Part shown: positions 1 to 5,053 of the stretch, one piece after another | How the letters are laid out: each line of letters opens with the position of its first letter | How positions within the stretch are numbered: position 1 is the first letter of the stretch | Assembly: GCA_946480685.1 (NCBI GenBank) | Contig: CAMLLI010000363.1 | Location: 1 to 5,424, forward strand | Direction of reading: 5' to 3' | Source: an uncultured Flammeovirgaceae bacterium | GTDB taxonomy: Bacteria; Bacteroidota; Bacteroidia; Cytophagales; Cyclobacteriaceae | Length of the DNA stretch: 5,424 nucleotides | Notes under the pieces: generated by a model | The model's input: only the letters and a program-made list of their open reading frames with translations | Databases searched by the model: none | Told to the model about the DNA's origin: nothing | Made by a program: the position numbers and the translations under genes

Positions 1-107
1 GGTATAAGCTCATTGAGAAAGAACGAGAGCATTTAATTGCTACTAACAGGGAATTAAGAAGAGAACAAAAGAAATATGTGCACAAGAAGTTAGACGTTAA
101 GGTATAA
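1..107 (+). CDS. C-terminal end of an unrecognised charged protein (partial)
   Basis: The third forward frame is open from the left edge and ends at a TAA at 105-107. It gives about 34 residues (YKLIEKEREH... ending KKLDVKV) with no start codon, because the gene begins outside the window. The visible tail is almost entirely charged and helical, rich in Lys, Arg and Glu, and may form a coiled coil or basic C-terminal extension. The other two plus frames have stops in this stretch. A strong intrinsic terminator begins 27 bases after the stop in the correct orientation, which supports a real plus-strand gene ending here. I do not recognise the protein and assign no function. A random open frame of this length is possible, so confidence is moderate. 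Confidence 0.5.
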   Translation, partial: YKLIEKEREHLIATNRELRREQKKYVHKKLDVKV

Positions 108-134
108 AGACAGGCATTATACGATATAAAAAAC

Positions 135-164
135 AAAACCCCGATCCTTAACAATCGGGGTTTT
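135..164. terminator. Bidirectional intrinsic terminator
   Basis: An 11-bp perfect stem, AAAACCCCGAT (135-145) with ATCGGGGTTTT (154-164), encloses an 8-base loop. On the plus strand it continues into TTTTT, and on the minus strand the T run is TTTTGTTTTTTT. It can therefore stop the plus-strand gene ending at 107 and also the minus-strand tRNA-Ser transcript, whose 3' end is at 182. This is a classic convergent terminator. Confidence 0.9.
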
Positions 165-181
165 TCATTTAATCACTGATG

Positions 182-269
182 CGGAGAGGGCGGGATTCGA
201 ACCCGCGATACCCTTTGGAGGTATACACACTTTCCAGGCGTGCTCCTTCAACCACTCGGACACCTCTCC
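182..269 (-). tRNA. tRNA-Ser (anticodon GGA)
   Basis: Read on the minus strand, the gene starts GGAGAGGTG and ends CCTCTCC plus discriminator G. The 7-bp acceptor stem pairs perfectly. The anticodon loop is CTGGAAA, giving anticodon GGA, which decodes UCC and UCU serine codons. The T arm is the canonical GCGGGTTCGAATCCCGC. The long variable arm between anticodon and T arms (TATACCTCCAAAGGGTATC, itself able to pair) and the G discriminator are class II features of tRNA-Ser. The 3' CCA is not encoded and must be added after transcription. Length is 88 bases. The gene lies 48 bases downstream of the L-asparaginase stop and is followed by the bidirectional terminator at 135-164. Confidence 0.97.
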
Positions 270-284
270 TGGTTGAAACGGGGC

Positions 285-317
285 ACAAAGAAATTAAGAA
301 TTTAGGGGCTTTGCAAA
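285..317 (-). promoter_or_regulatory. Possible Bacteroidota-type promoter for tRNA-Ser
   Basis: On the minus strand a TTTG (314-317) is followed after 21 bases by TTTCTTTG (285-292), which matches the -7 consensus TAnnTTTG at all but one defined position. Transcription would begin near 278, about nine bases before the mature tRNA 5' end. Spacing and placement fit well, but the -7 mismatch and the AT-rich background keep this tentative. Confidence 0.38.
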
Positions 318-1382
318 TTATGTTGTTAATTCTCCTGCCAGCGATAAGCCCACCAGTTCTTTGGTGCGCGTAGTGCCATACTCGCCCAGCAAAAGCATTA
401 GCTTTGTAAGCGCTGCTTCCGTAGTCATATCAGCTCCCGAGATCACACCGATCTGCTGGAGTTTCTTGCTCGTTTCATAGCGTCCCTGCAGTACACGTCC
501 GCCGGGGCACTGGGAAATGTTCACAATAATAATATCACGCTCGATCGCTTTCTTCAACTCTTCGATCAGCCATGGTGTTGTTGGCGCATTGCCTGAGCCG
601 TACGTTTCCAGTATAACTGCCTTGAGGCCATTGGTATTCAGGATAGCCTGTACAACGCCCTGACTAATTCCGGGGAAGAGTTTGAGAATGGAAATGTTGT
701 CGTCAAACTTGGCGCGCAGGCGTAGTTCATCTGCTCGTGGCGGAGTATTTATTACCGAAAAATTATAGTCAATCTTTACTCCTGCATACGCGAGTGGCGG
801 ATAATTACCAGAGTCAAAGGCATCGAAGCGAAGGCTTTCAACTTTCTTCGAACGATTGCCGCGAAGGAGCTCATAATCAAAGTAAATACATACTTCCTGT
901 ACTAAAGCAATACCATCTCTGCGGGCAGATGCTATATCCAGCGCTGTGATGAGATTTTCACGTGCATCAGAACGCGGCTCGCTGATCGGTAGCTGCGCAC
1001 CGGTAAAAATGATAGGCTTGTTCAGTCCCTCGAGCATAAAGCTCAGTGCTGAAGCGGTATAGGCCATGGTATCGGTACCATGCAACACTACGAAACCGTC
1101 ATTCTCCTGATAGCAATCGTGAATAATGGTTCCGATCACCTTCCAATGCTCCGGCTGAATGTTGGATGAATCGATCGGAGTTTCAAATGATACTACCGTG
1201 ATCTCCAACTGAAGATTTTTAAGCGAAGGTAAATGCTCCAGTATCGAAGCAAAGTCAAAGGGTATCAGTACACCATCTTTATCGTACATCATACCAAAAG
1301 TTCCTCCGGTATAAATGATGAGTATACACGACCGTGGTTTTCCCGGCAAGGCGGTGTTAATACTGATTTTCTTTAAATTCAT
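318..1382 (-). CDS. ansA: Type I (cytoplasmic) L-asparaginase
   Basis: Hydrolyses L-asparagine to aspartate and ammonia in the cytoplasm. From the ATG at 1382 the protein has 354 residues, a normal length for bacterial type I enzymes, with no signal peptide. The first active-site motif is YTGGTFGM (24-31), in which T28 corresponds to the nucleophilic Thr14 of E. coli AnsA. The second is HGTDTM (101-106), with T103 and D104. RGNRSKK (174-180) supplies the catalytic lysine, K180. FTGAQLP (126-132) and QCPGGRV (291-297) are further family landmarks. The frame can be extended to a TTG at 1421, adding 13 residues, but that extension (RNNQTAIYNHHP) precedes the conserved domain and is disfavoured. 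The gene lies 57 bases after the tatD stop and is probably co-transcribed with it, perhaps with its own promoter as well. The family call is very secure; only the start is open. Confidence 0.95.
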   Translation of the reverse strand: MNLKKISINTALPGKPRSCILIIYTGGTFGMMYDKDGVLIPFDFASILEHLPSLKNLQLEITVVSFETPIDSSNIQPEHWKVIGTIIHDCYQENDGFVVLHGTDTMAYTASALSFMLEGLNKPIIFTGAQLPISEPRSDARENLITALDIASARRDGIALVQEVCIYFDYELLRGNRSKKVESLRFDAFDSGNYPPLAYAGVKIDYNFSVINTPPRADELRLRAKFDDNISILKLFPGISQGVVQAILNTNGLKAVILETYGSGNAPTTPWLIEELKKAIERDIIIVNISQCPGGRVLQGRYETSKKLQQIGVISGADMTTEAALTKLMLLLGEYGTTRTKELVGLSLAGELTT

Positions 1383-1418
1383 AGGGTGGTGGTTGTATAT
1401 AGCTGTCTGGTTGTTTCT

Positions 1419-1451
1419 CAAATATGCAAGCGCATGTGTTTAGGATGCAAA
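1419..1451 (-). promoter_or_regulatory. Possible internal promoter before ansA
   Basis: On the minus strand TTTG (1448-1451, inside the last tatD codons) is separated by 21 bases from CATATTTG (1419-1426), one mismatch from TAnnTTTG. The predicted transcript start, near 1412, would lie downstream of the TTG at 1421 and about 30 bases before the ATG at 1382. If used, it would favour the ATG as the true start of the asparaginase. Confidence 0.3.
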
Positions 1452-2207
1452 TAACGTAAGCGCGTTACGGGTAGTAACGGTCTTTATCTCATCCACCGAT
1501 ATCTTTTTAATGTCGGCCAGTTTATGTGCAATAAGCGGAATATAGGACGGCTCATTTCGCTTGCCTCTATAGGGTACAGGTGCCAGGTACGGACTATCGG
1601 TTTCCAATACGAGATGCTCCAGCGAAACTTCAGGCAGTACTTTGTCGAGGCCACCGTTCTTGAATGTAGCCACTCCTCCTATACCCAGTAAAAAGCCAAG
1701 CTTGGTAATGCGATGTGCCTGCGCGGCATTTCCCGAAAAGCAGTGAAAGATTCCTTTCAGTTTACCATCTGCCAGTTTTTCTACCAGTGCAATGGTTTCA
1801 TCTATACTTTCGCGACAATGAATGATGATGGGCAGATTATACTGCTTCGCCCAGTTTACCTGGATCGTAAACGCTTCCTGCTGTTGCTCCCAGAACGTTT
1901 TATCCCAATACAAATCGGTACCGATCTCTCCTACGGCTGCAAACTTTCTTTTGGAAAGCCATTCTTCCACAAGGTATAGTTCGCGTTGAAAATCCTTCTT
2001 CACATAACACGGATGCAATCCCATGGTAGCAACACACATGGGTGAACGGCTCTCGAGCTCCAGCATGTTGTCGATAGAAGTATGATCGATGTTCGGCATG
2101 TAGATCCTGCGTACCGACTGCTTTTCACTTTCCGCGAGCATATCTGCACGGTCCGCAGCAAAATCATCAAGGTAAATATGAGCGTGTGTATCGATGAAGT
2201 AATCCAT
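1440..2207 (-). CDS. tatD: TatD-family metal-dependent hydrolase (DNase-like)
   Basis: A 255-residue TIM-barrel amidohydrolase of the TatD/YcfH family. Members are cytoplasmic metal-dependent enzymes, several with 3'-5' DNase activity linked to DNA repair or quality control. All expected metal ligands are visible: H8 and H10 in DTHAH (6-10), E94 in GEIG (93-96), H130 in HCRES (130-134), H155 in HCFSG (155-159) and D204 in ETDSPYLAP (202-210). GLHP (63-66) and RGKRNEP (214-220) are also typical. Length is normal and the start is well placed, because the first metal motif begins at residue 6. The usual Leu of GEIGLD is Thr97 here, probably a harmless variation. The gene is upstream of ansA with 57 bases between them, which suggests one transcription unit. 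Which TatD paralogue this is, and its real substrate, cannot be told from sequence alone. Confidence 0.95.
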   Translation of the reverse strand: MDYFIDTHAHIYLDDFAADRADMLAESEKQSVRRIYMPNIDHTSIDNMLELESRSPMCVATMGLHPCYVKKDFQRELYLVEEWLSKRKFAAVGEIGTDLYWDKTFWEQQQEAFTIQVNWAKQYNLPIIIHCRESIDETIALVEKLADGKLKGIFHCFSGNAAQAHRITKLGFLLGIGGVATFKNGGLDKVLPEVSLEHLVLETDSPYLAPVPYRGKRNEPSYIPLIAHKLADIKKISVDEIKTVTTRNALTLFAS

Positions 2208-2251
2208 TCCTGATAATTGTATTCACGATCGGTGTTGACCGAAAGTCGCTT

Positions 2252-2259
2252 CAAAAATA
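2252..2259 (-). promoter_or_regulatory. Candidate -7 element for the tatD-ansA unit
   Basis: On the minus strand TATTTTTG matches the Bacteroidota -7 consensus TAnnTTTG at every defined position. It lies 44 bases upstream of the tatD ATG, giving a leader of roughly 38 bases. I see no TTTG at the expected -33 distance (around 2278-2284), so it is a half-supported promoter. Confidence 0.45.
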
Positions 2260-2338
2260 AAAAGAATGGAACGATGTATTGACAGAAATAAGCGAACAAT
2301 AACCAGAAAGAATTATGGGTGATGACAACGTGAATACA

Positions 2339-2352
2339 GAGTATATATACTC
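2339..2352. repeat. Perfect 14-base AT-rich palindrome
   Basis: GAGTATATATACTC is an exact palindrome and overlaps the left arm of the hairpin at 2349-2390. It lies about 80 bases upstream of the candidate tatD -7 element. It could be a protein-binding site or an alternative RNA hairpin (5-bp stem, 4-base loop). Only the symmetry is observed; the function is a guess. Confidence 0.4.
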
Positions 2353-2390
2353 CGGATCACGACTAAGCAAATGCTGCCGTAATCCGGAGT
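2349..2390 (-). terminator. Strong 3' hairpin after the small membrane protein; possible terminator
   Basis: In minus-strand RNA the sequence folds into a 13-bp stem. ACTCCGGATTACG (2390-2378) pairs with CGTGATCCGGAGT (2361-2349), including one G-U pair, around a 16-base loop. On the plus strand the same position is a C-A mismatch, so the full stem exists only in minus-strand RNA. It starts 16 bases after the stop of the 70-residue protein. No U run follows, so it is either a non-canonical terminator or a 3' end-stabilising hairpin. Confidence 0.5.
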
Positions 2391-2406
2391 AAACCGGAAT
2401 GAAGGA

Positions 2407-2619
2407 TCAAGAACGTCTCTGTCCTAAAACCATGATAACGATTCCGGCCACAATTAAAACTCCACCGGTTATTGGTGACCAGTATATGGGAGTTTTCTCT
2501 TCTTTGTTGATCTCGAGTGGCCCTACATCCACCACTTCTTTTTTCGTAACAAGATTAAAGCCTGTGAACACAGTCATCAGGATGCCGATTACCAGTACAA
2601 CTACTCCTATAGCTTTCAT
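2407..2619 (-). CDS. Small two-helix membrane protein of unknown function
   Basis: A 70-residue protein with two hydrophobic segments, about residues 4-23 (IGVVVLVIGILMTVFTGF) and 50-66 (ITGGVLIVAGIVIMVLG). They flank a short polar stretch of about 26 residues with VTKKEVVDVGPLEINKEE and YWSP. The C-terminus is short and basic (QRRS). The pattern of N-terminal helix, then an EVVD-GPLEIN linker, then WSP-TGG before the second helix resembles a small hypothetical protein I have seen in Bacteroidota genomes. I know no function and cannot place it securely in a named family. The start is an ATG directly before a consistent membrane segment. The gene is flanked by gaps of 142 bases upstream and about 200 bases downstream, so it is probably transcribed alone. 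I found no consensus -7 element in front of it. Coding status is well supported by its composition. Confidence 0.75.
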   Translation of the reverse strand: MKAIGVVVLVIGILMTVFTGFNLVTKKEVVDVGPLEINKEEKTPIYWSPITGGVLIVAGIVIMVLGQRRS

Positions 2620-2761
2620 GACGTTTATATTTTTGTTTTATACAGAGGCATTTTGCCAATGAATTACCGGGATTAAAGGAAAAAAAGTGCCTGCCGTATT
2701 TTCTTTCAAACCACGGGTAAACAACAAAAGAAAGCGATAAGTGGGTAGTTACTTCTACGTT

Positions 2762-3193
2762 TCAGATATCAACATGGTAGACATCACGGGTGTTTCGCTG
2801 AATGCCTTGTATGAAAAAACCGCCGGGCTGCGGTATCTCTTCCACCAAGTCGAAGTGGGTGCATGACTTGGGCAGTGCTGAAAAGACAAGCAGGAAACTA
2901 TAGGTTCCCTTGTCCGGAATGAGTGTCCACAACGGAGCAAACGTAATGTTTTCGATATGTACCAGTTCGGAACGCGAGCCGGATGAGCGATCGATCAGGA
3001 ACGTTGTCTTCCAGATACGAATCAACATGTCTTTAGTGGTATTCCGAAAGTAGCAATGCACATATACAAACGAATCTTCCAGAAATTCGGTAGCGATGGA
3101 AGACAATACTTCGGTATCAATCTTCGGCTTGGTTGCGGGCGGAAGTACCGCGGGTAATGTTTTTGAAAAACGGATGGCAGGTGATTTAGTCAT
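2762..3193 (-). CDS. Uncharacterised protein, probably a beta-rich domain
   Basis: A 143-residue protein from the ATG at 3193. In-frame alternatives are an ATG at 3211 and a TTG at 3214, adding 6 or 7 residues (MLRLSA). I prefer 3193 because TKSPAIRFSK reads as a natural N-terminus and the extension adds nothing recognisable. There is no signal peptide and no membrane helix. Residues 1-25 are Pro/Lys/Thr-rich. From about residue 41 alternating hydrophobic strands follow: SFVYVHCYF, LIRIWKTTFLID, LVHIENITFAPLW, YSFLLVFSALP. The end carries FDLVEEIPQPGGF (114-126) and VYHVDI. The strand pattern plus 'LPKSCTHFDLVEE' recalls small beta-sandwich domains of Bacteroidota proteins in which a 'lp....fdliE' strand closes the sheet, but this is a resemblance only. 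It has its own good promoter (3256-3287). No function is assigned. Confidence 0.7.
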   Translation of the reverse strand: MTKSPAIRFSKTLPAVLPPATKPKIDTEVLSSIATEFLEDSFVYVHCYFRNTTKDMLIRIWKTTFLIDRSSGSRSELVHIENITFAPLWTLIPDKGTYSFLLVFSALPKSCTHFDLVEEIPQPGGFFIQGIQRNTRDVYHVDI

Positions 3194-3255
3194 AGCGCTC
3201 AATCGGAGCATCAAAAATTCTGATTCGGAAACAGATCGACAATAAACGATACTGA

Positions 3256-3287
3256 CAAAGTTAACACGAGACGTTTACAAAATCAAA
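3256..3287 (-). promoter_or_regulatory. Consensus Bacteroidota promoter for the gene at 2762-3193
   Basis: On the minus strand TTTG (3284-3287, within CTTTTG) is followed after 20 bases by TAACTTTG (3256-3263), a full match to TAnnTTTG. The expected transcript start is near 3250, leaving a leader of about 57 bases to the ATG at 3193 or about 39 to the ATG at 3211. It is the best complete promoter in the window. Confidence 0.6.
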
Positions 3288-3297
3288 AGCGTTTACA
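3272..3297. repeat. Direct repeat CGTTTACA, two copies 18 bases apart
   Basis: CGTTTACA occurs at 3272-3279 and 3290-3297, on either side of the -33 element of the promoter at 3256-3287. A third exact copy lies at 3837-3844, at the promoter of the next gene. The placement suggests a regulator site, but the motif is short and AT-rich. Confidence 0.35.
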
Positions 3298-3329
3298 CCA
3301 CCGGGAGTACTGGCTGTTTTTAAAATATG

Positions 3330-3824
3330 CTATTCCTTTTTCGCTTTTGCCTGCTGTCCGCTCAGCGCTCTTGCTTTCGCTTTCTCGGCGATCTCGAGTG
3401 CACGTTTAATACGACTATCAGAGTTTCTTACAGACGTTATATAGTATACGAGGCTTCGCTGATATCCCTGTGTAAATGTATTCCATACTTTCCGAGCTTC
3501 ATCATCCTGCTCCAGCACGGCTTCCATTTCCTCGGGTATAACCAGCTTGTTAGGGTCTGTGAGTTGAAATACAACGGTAACCCTATCCCCTTCTTTTACG
3601 CGCGCTGCTCTTCGTAATATACTCCCGACTGAAAAATAACGACTGCCATCTTTTTTATACTGCACCGCCAGATCGAACGGAGCACCATTCAGCGTACCTG
3701 CTGTGCGAACGCGTCCTTCCGGAAGTTTCTTCACAATCGCTTCCGGCAGAAATACTACCGTTGCCTTCATGGTTCCGTGAATGGTTTCAAGTGTAGCTGT
3801 AAACTGGTAACGTTTATCTTTCAT
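3330..3824 (-). CDS. DUF1905 / YdeI-OmdA-type domain protein
   Basis: A 164-residue protein with two recognisable parts. Residues about 6-88 match DUF1905: FTATLE near the start, VVFLPEAIVKKLP (23-35), GRVRTAGTLNGAPF (37-50), YFSVGSILRRAARVKEGD (63-80), then VTVVF. Residues about 98-152 match the 'bacteriocin-protection, YdeI or OmpD-associated' (OmdA) domain: EEMEAVLEQDDEARKVWNTF, the YQRSLVYYI helix, and SRIKRALEIAEKAKA. The C-terminal tail is Lys/Ala-rich (QQAKAKKE). The architecture and length are common for this combined family. The family name comes from loose associations in enterobacteria; the biochemical role is not established and I do not assign one. The protein is predicted cytosolic. 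It has its own promoter (3843-3871) and is divergent from the hydratase gene at 3929. The start codon is clear, with MKDKRYQFTA leading straight into the domain. Confidence 0.88.
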   Translation of the reverse strand: MKDKRYQFTATLETIHGTMKATVVFLPEAIVKKLPEGRVRTAGTLNGAPFDLAVQYKKDGSRYFSVGSILRRAARVKEGDRVTVVFQLTDPNKLVIPEEMEAVLEQDDEARKVWNTFTQGYQRSLVYYITSVRNSDSRIKRALEIAEKAKARALSGQQAKAKKE

Positions 3825-3842
3825 ACAGGCATAAGTCGTTTA

Positions 3843-3871
3843 CAAATTTAAAGTACACAGACGCTGCCAAA
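3843..3871 (-). promoter_or_regulatory. Bacteroidota promoter for the DUF1905/OmdA gene
   Basis: On the minus strand TTTG (3868-3871) and TAAATTTG (3843-3850, full TAnnTTTG match) are separated by 17 bases, slightly short of the usual spacing. The implied leader is about 12 bases, short but possible in a phylum that makes little use of Shine-Dalgarno sequences. A CGTTTACA motif (3837-3844) overlaps the downstream edge of the -7 element. Confidence 0.5.
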
Positions 3872-3892
3872 GTAGCAATGTTCATGATAATG

Positions 3893-3901
3893 TATAAATT
3901 G
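3893..3901 (+). promoter_or_regulatory. Possible -7 element for the hydratase-rhomboid pair
   Basis: TATAAATTG, 27 bases before the ATG at 3929, is close to TAnnTTTG but not an exact match, and no TTTG is seen at the -33 distance. It is the best plus-strand candidate in the divergent region 3825-3928. Confidence 0.25.
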
Positions 3902-3928
3902 CGGCAGACTTAACCACAGTTATACTAC

Positions 3929-4393
3929 ATGAACAAACTGGTTATTGGAAGTTTCAAAGAGTTTGAACAATACGTTGGTAAAGAACTCGGTACTTCAGAG
4001 TATTTGCAGATAAGCCAGGAGCGCATCAACAAGTTTGCTGATGCTACATTGGATCATCAGTGGATACATACCAACCCGGAGCGCGCGGCCTCTGAGAGCC
4101 CGTTTAAAAAAACAATCGCGCACGGCTACCTGGCACTTTCCGTAATACCGTATCTCTGGGAACAGATTGCCGAGATCAACAACATCAAAATGCTGATCAA
4201 CTATGGCATTGAAAAACTAAAATTCAATCAGCCAGTTTTAGTAGACGATGAAGTGCGACTAAAGGTAACGCTGGAGTCGCTCACCGACCTGCGCGGTATT
4301 ACCAAGGCTCAACTGCTTGCCGAACTCGAAATCAAGAACAACAAAAAACCTGCCTTTACAGCCACCATTATTTTCCTCTACCACTTTAAATAG
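3929..4393 (+). CDS. MaoC-like (R)-specific enoyl-CoA hydratase family protein
   Basis: A 154-residue single hot-dog-fold protein of the MaoC/NodN group. Relatives hydrate trans-2-enoyl-CoA to (R)-3-hydroxyacyl-CoA, or act on similar thioesters in the cytoplasm. The hydratase-2 signature is intact: FADATLDHQWIHTNPERA (36-53), with the likely catalytic pair D42 and H47, followed by SPFKKTIAHGYLALSVIP (57-74). NYGIEKLKFNQPVLVDDEVR (91-110) is the typical next strand and turn. Length is normal for a single-domain member. The real substrate is unknown, since the family includes dehydratases of several pathways. The rhomboid gene starts 27 bases after its stop on the same strand, so the two are probably co-transcribed, though no functional link is evident. 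No Shine-Dalgarno sequence precedes the ATG. Confidence 0.9.
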   Translation: MNKLVIGSFKEFEQYVGKELGTSEYLQISQERINKFADATLDHQWIHTNPERAASESPFKKTIAHGYLALSVIPYLWEQIAEINNIKMLINYGIEKLKFNQPVLVDDEVRLKVTLESLTDLRGITKAQLLAELEIKNNKKPAFTATIIFLYHFK

Positions 4394-4420
4394 TGCAGCC
4401 GTAACACCTGCCTGACCTCT

Positions 4421-5050
4421 ATGCCTGTAACCTATATTATCATTGGTATTACTGTCCTCATCAGCTTTGCTGCCTATAGCAACAACAACCTGATGCGACA
4501 GTTCATGATGAATCCCTATATGATCAGTAACCGGCAACAGTACTACCGGTTCATTACATCCGGATTTATTCATGCCGATCATGTACACTTGTTCTTCAAC
4601 ATGTTTTCGCTATACTTCTTTGGTACCACCATTGAATATATCTTTGGTATTGTCTTCGAATCGGCAGGCACCTTGTATTTTATTGCCTTGTATATCCTCG
4701 GCATCATCGTCTCCGATATACCTTCCTACATGAAGCACCGGAACAACCCTGGCTATAACGCGCTCGGTGCATCCGGAGGTGTAGCGTCTGTTATCTTTGC
4801 CTCCATTATCTTTCAACCGCTCGCAGACATCTATATATACTTTATACCCATCCCTGGATTTATACTGGGTATAGCTTATATCTTCTTCTCGTGGTATCAG
4901 GGCAAAAAGGCGAATGACAACGTCAACCATGATGCTCACCTTTATGGAGCTGTGTTCGGAGTAGTGTTCTGTGCTGTGCTCTATCCGCAATCTTTACCTC
5001 AATTTGTCGAACAAATAAAAAACTGGGAAGTATTAAATAAATTCCTTTGA
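4421..5050 (+). CDS. Rhomboid-family intramembrane serine protease
   Basis: A 209-residue polytopic inner-membrane protein that should cleave single-pass membrane substrates within the bilayer. About six hydrophobic segments are visible (roughly 3-19, 52-76, 84-100, 114-133, 139-158, 169-188), the minimal rhomboid core with no extra domain. The active site is complete. HLFFN (56-60) supplies the oxyanion-side His56 and Asn60, as in the GlpG HILFN motif. GASGG (116-120) holds nucleophile S118. NHDAHLYGAVFG (169-180) holds the catalytic His173. GFIHADHVH before the first motif (48-56) is the usual family lead-in. An active protease is therefore expected; substrates cannot be inferred. The stop lies only 3 bases from the stop of the convergent gene to the right, so no terminator fits between them. 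Confidence 0.95.
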   Translation: MPVTYIIIGITVLISFAAYSNNNLMRQFMMNPYMISNRQQYYRFITSGFIHADHVHLFFNMFSLYFFGTTIEYIFGIVFESAGTLYFIALYILGIIVSDIPSYMKHRNNPGYNALGASGGVASVIFASIIFQPLADIYIYFIPIPGFILGIAYIFFSWYQGKKANDNVNHDAHLYGAVFGVVFCAVLYPQSLPQFVEQIKNWEVLNKFL

Positions 5051-5053
5051 GAT

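Noticed and set aside
179..373. Plus-strand open frame over the tRNA gene
   Set aside because: It is the antisense of tRNA-Ser and the 3' end of ansA; the 'GRDSNPRYP' string is the familiar false translation of a tRNA T arm.
2000..2299. Minus-strand open frame of 99 codons overlapping the start of tatD
   Set aside because: It overlaps more than 200 bases of a secure tatD in another frame; its hydrophobic beginning comes from the AT-rich promoter region and the rest is out-of-frame tatD sequence.
2628..2635. Plus-strand TATTTTTG, an exact -7 consensus match
   Set aside because: No TTTG at the -33 distance was evident and only antisense sequence lies downstream, so it is probably chance in an AT-rich gap.
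2647..2657. Short inverted repeat GGCATTTTGCC upstream of the small membrane protein
   Set aside because: Four base pairs around a 3-base loop is within chance expectation and no promoter element is clearly next to it.
2399..2662. Plus-strand open frame of 87 codons opposite the small membrane protein
   Set aside because: It is Thr/Ile/Pro-rich, as expected for the complement of a hydrophobic gene, and the minus-strand frame gives a sensible two-helix protein.
4259..4588. Minus-strand open frame across the hydratase-rhomboid junction
   Set aside because: It is antisense to two genes with complete active-site motifs and shows no recognisable domain.
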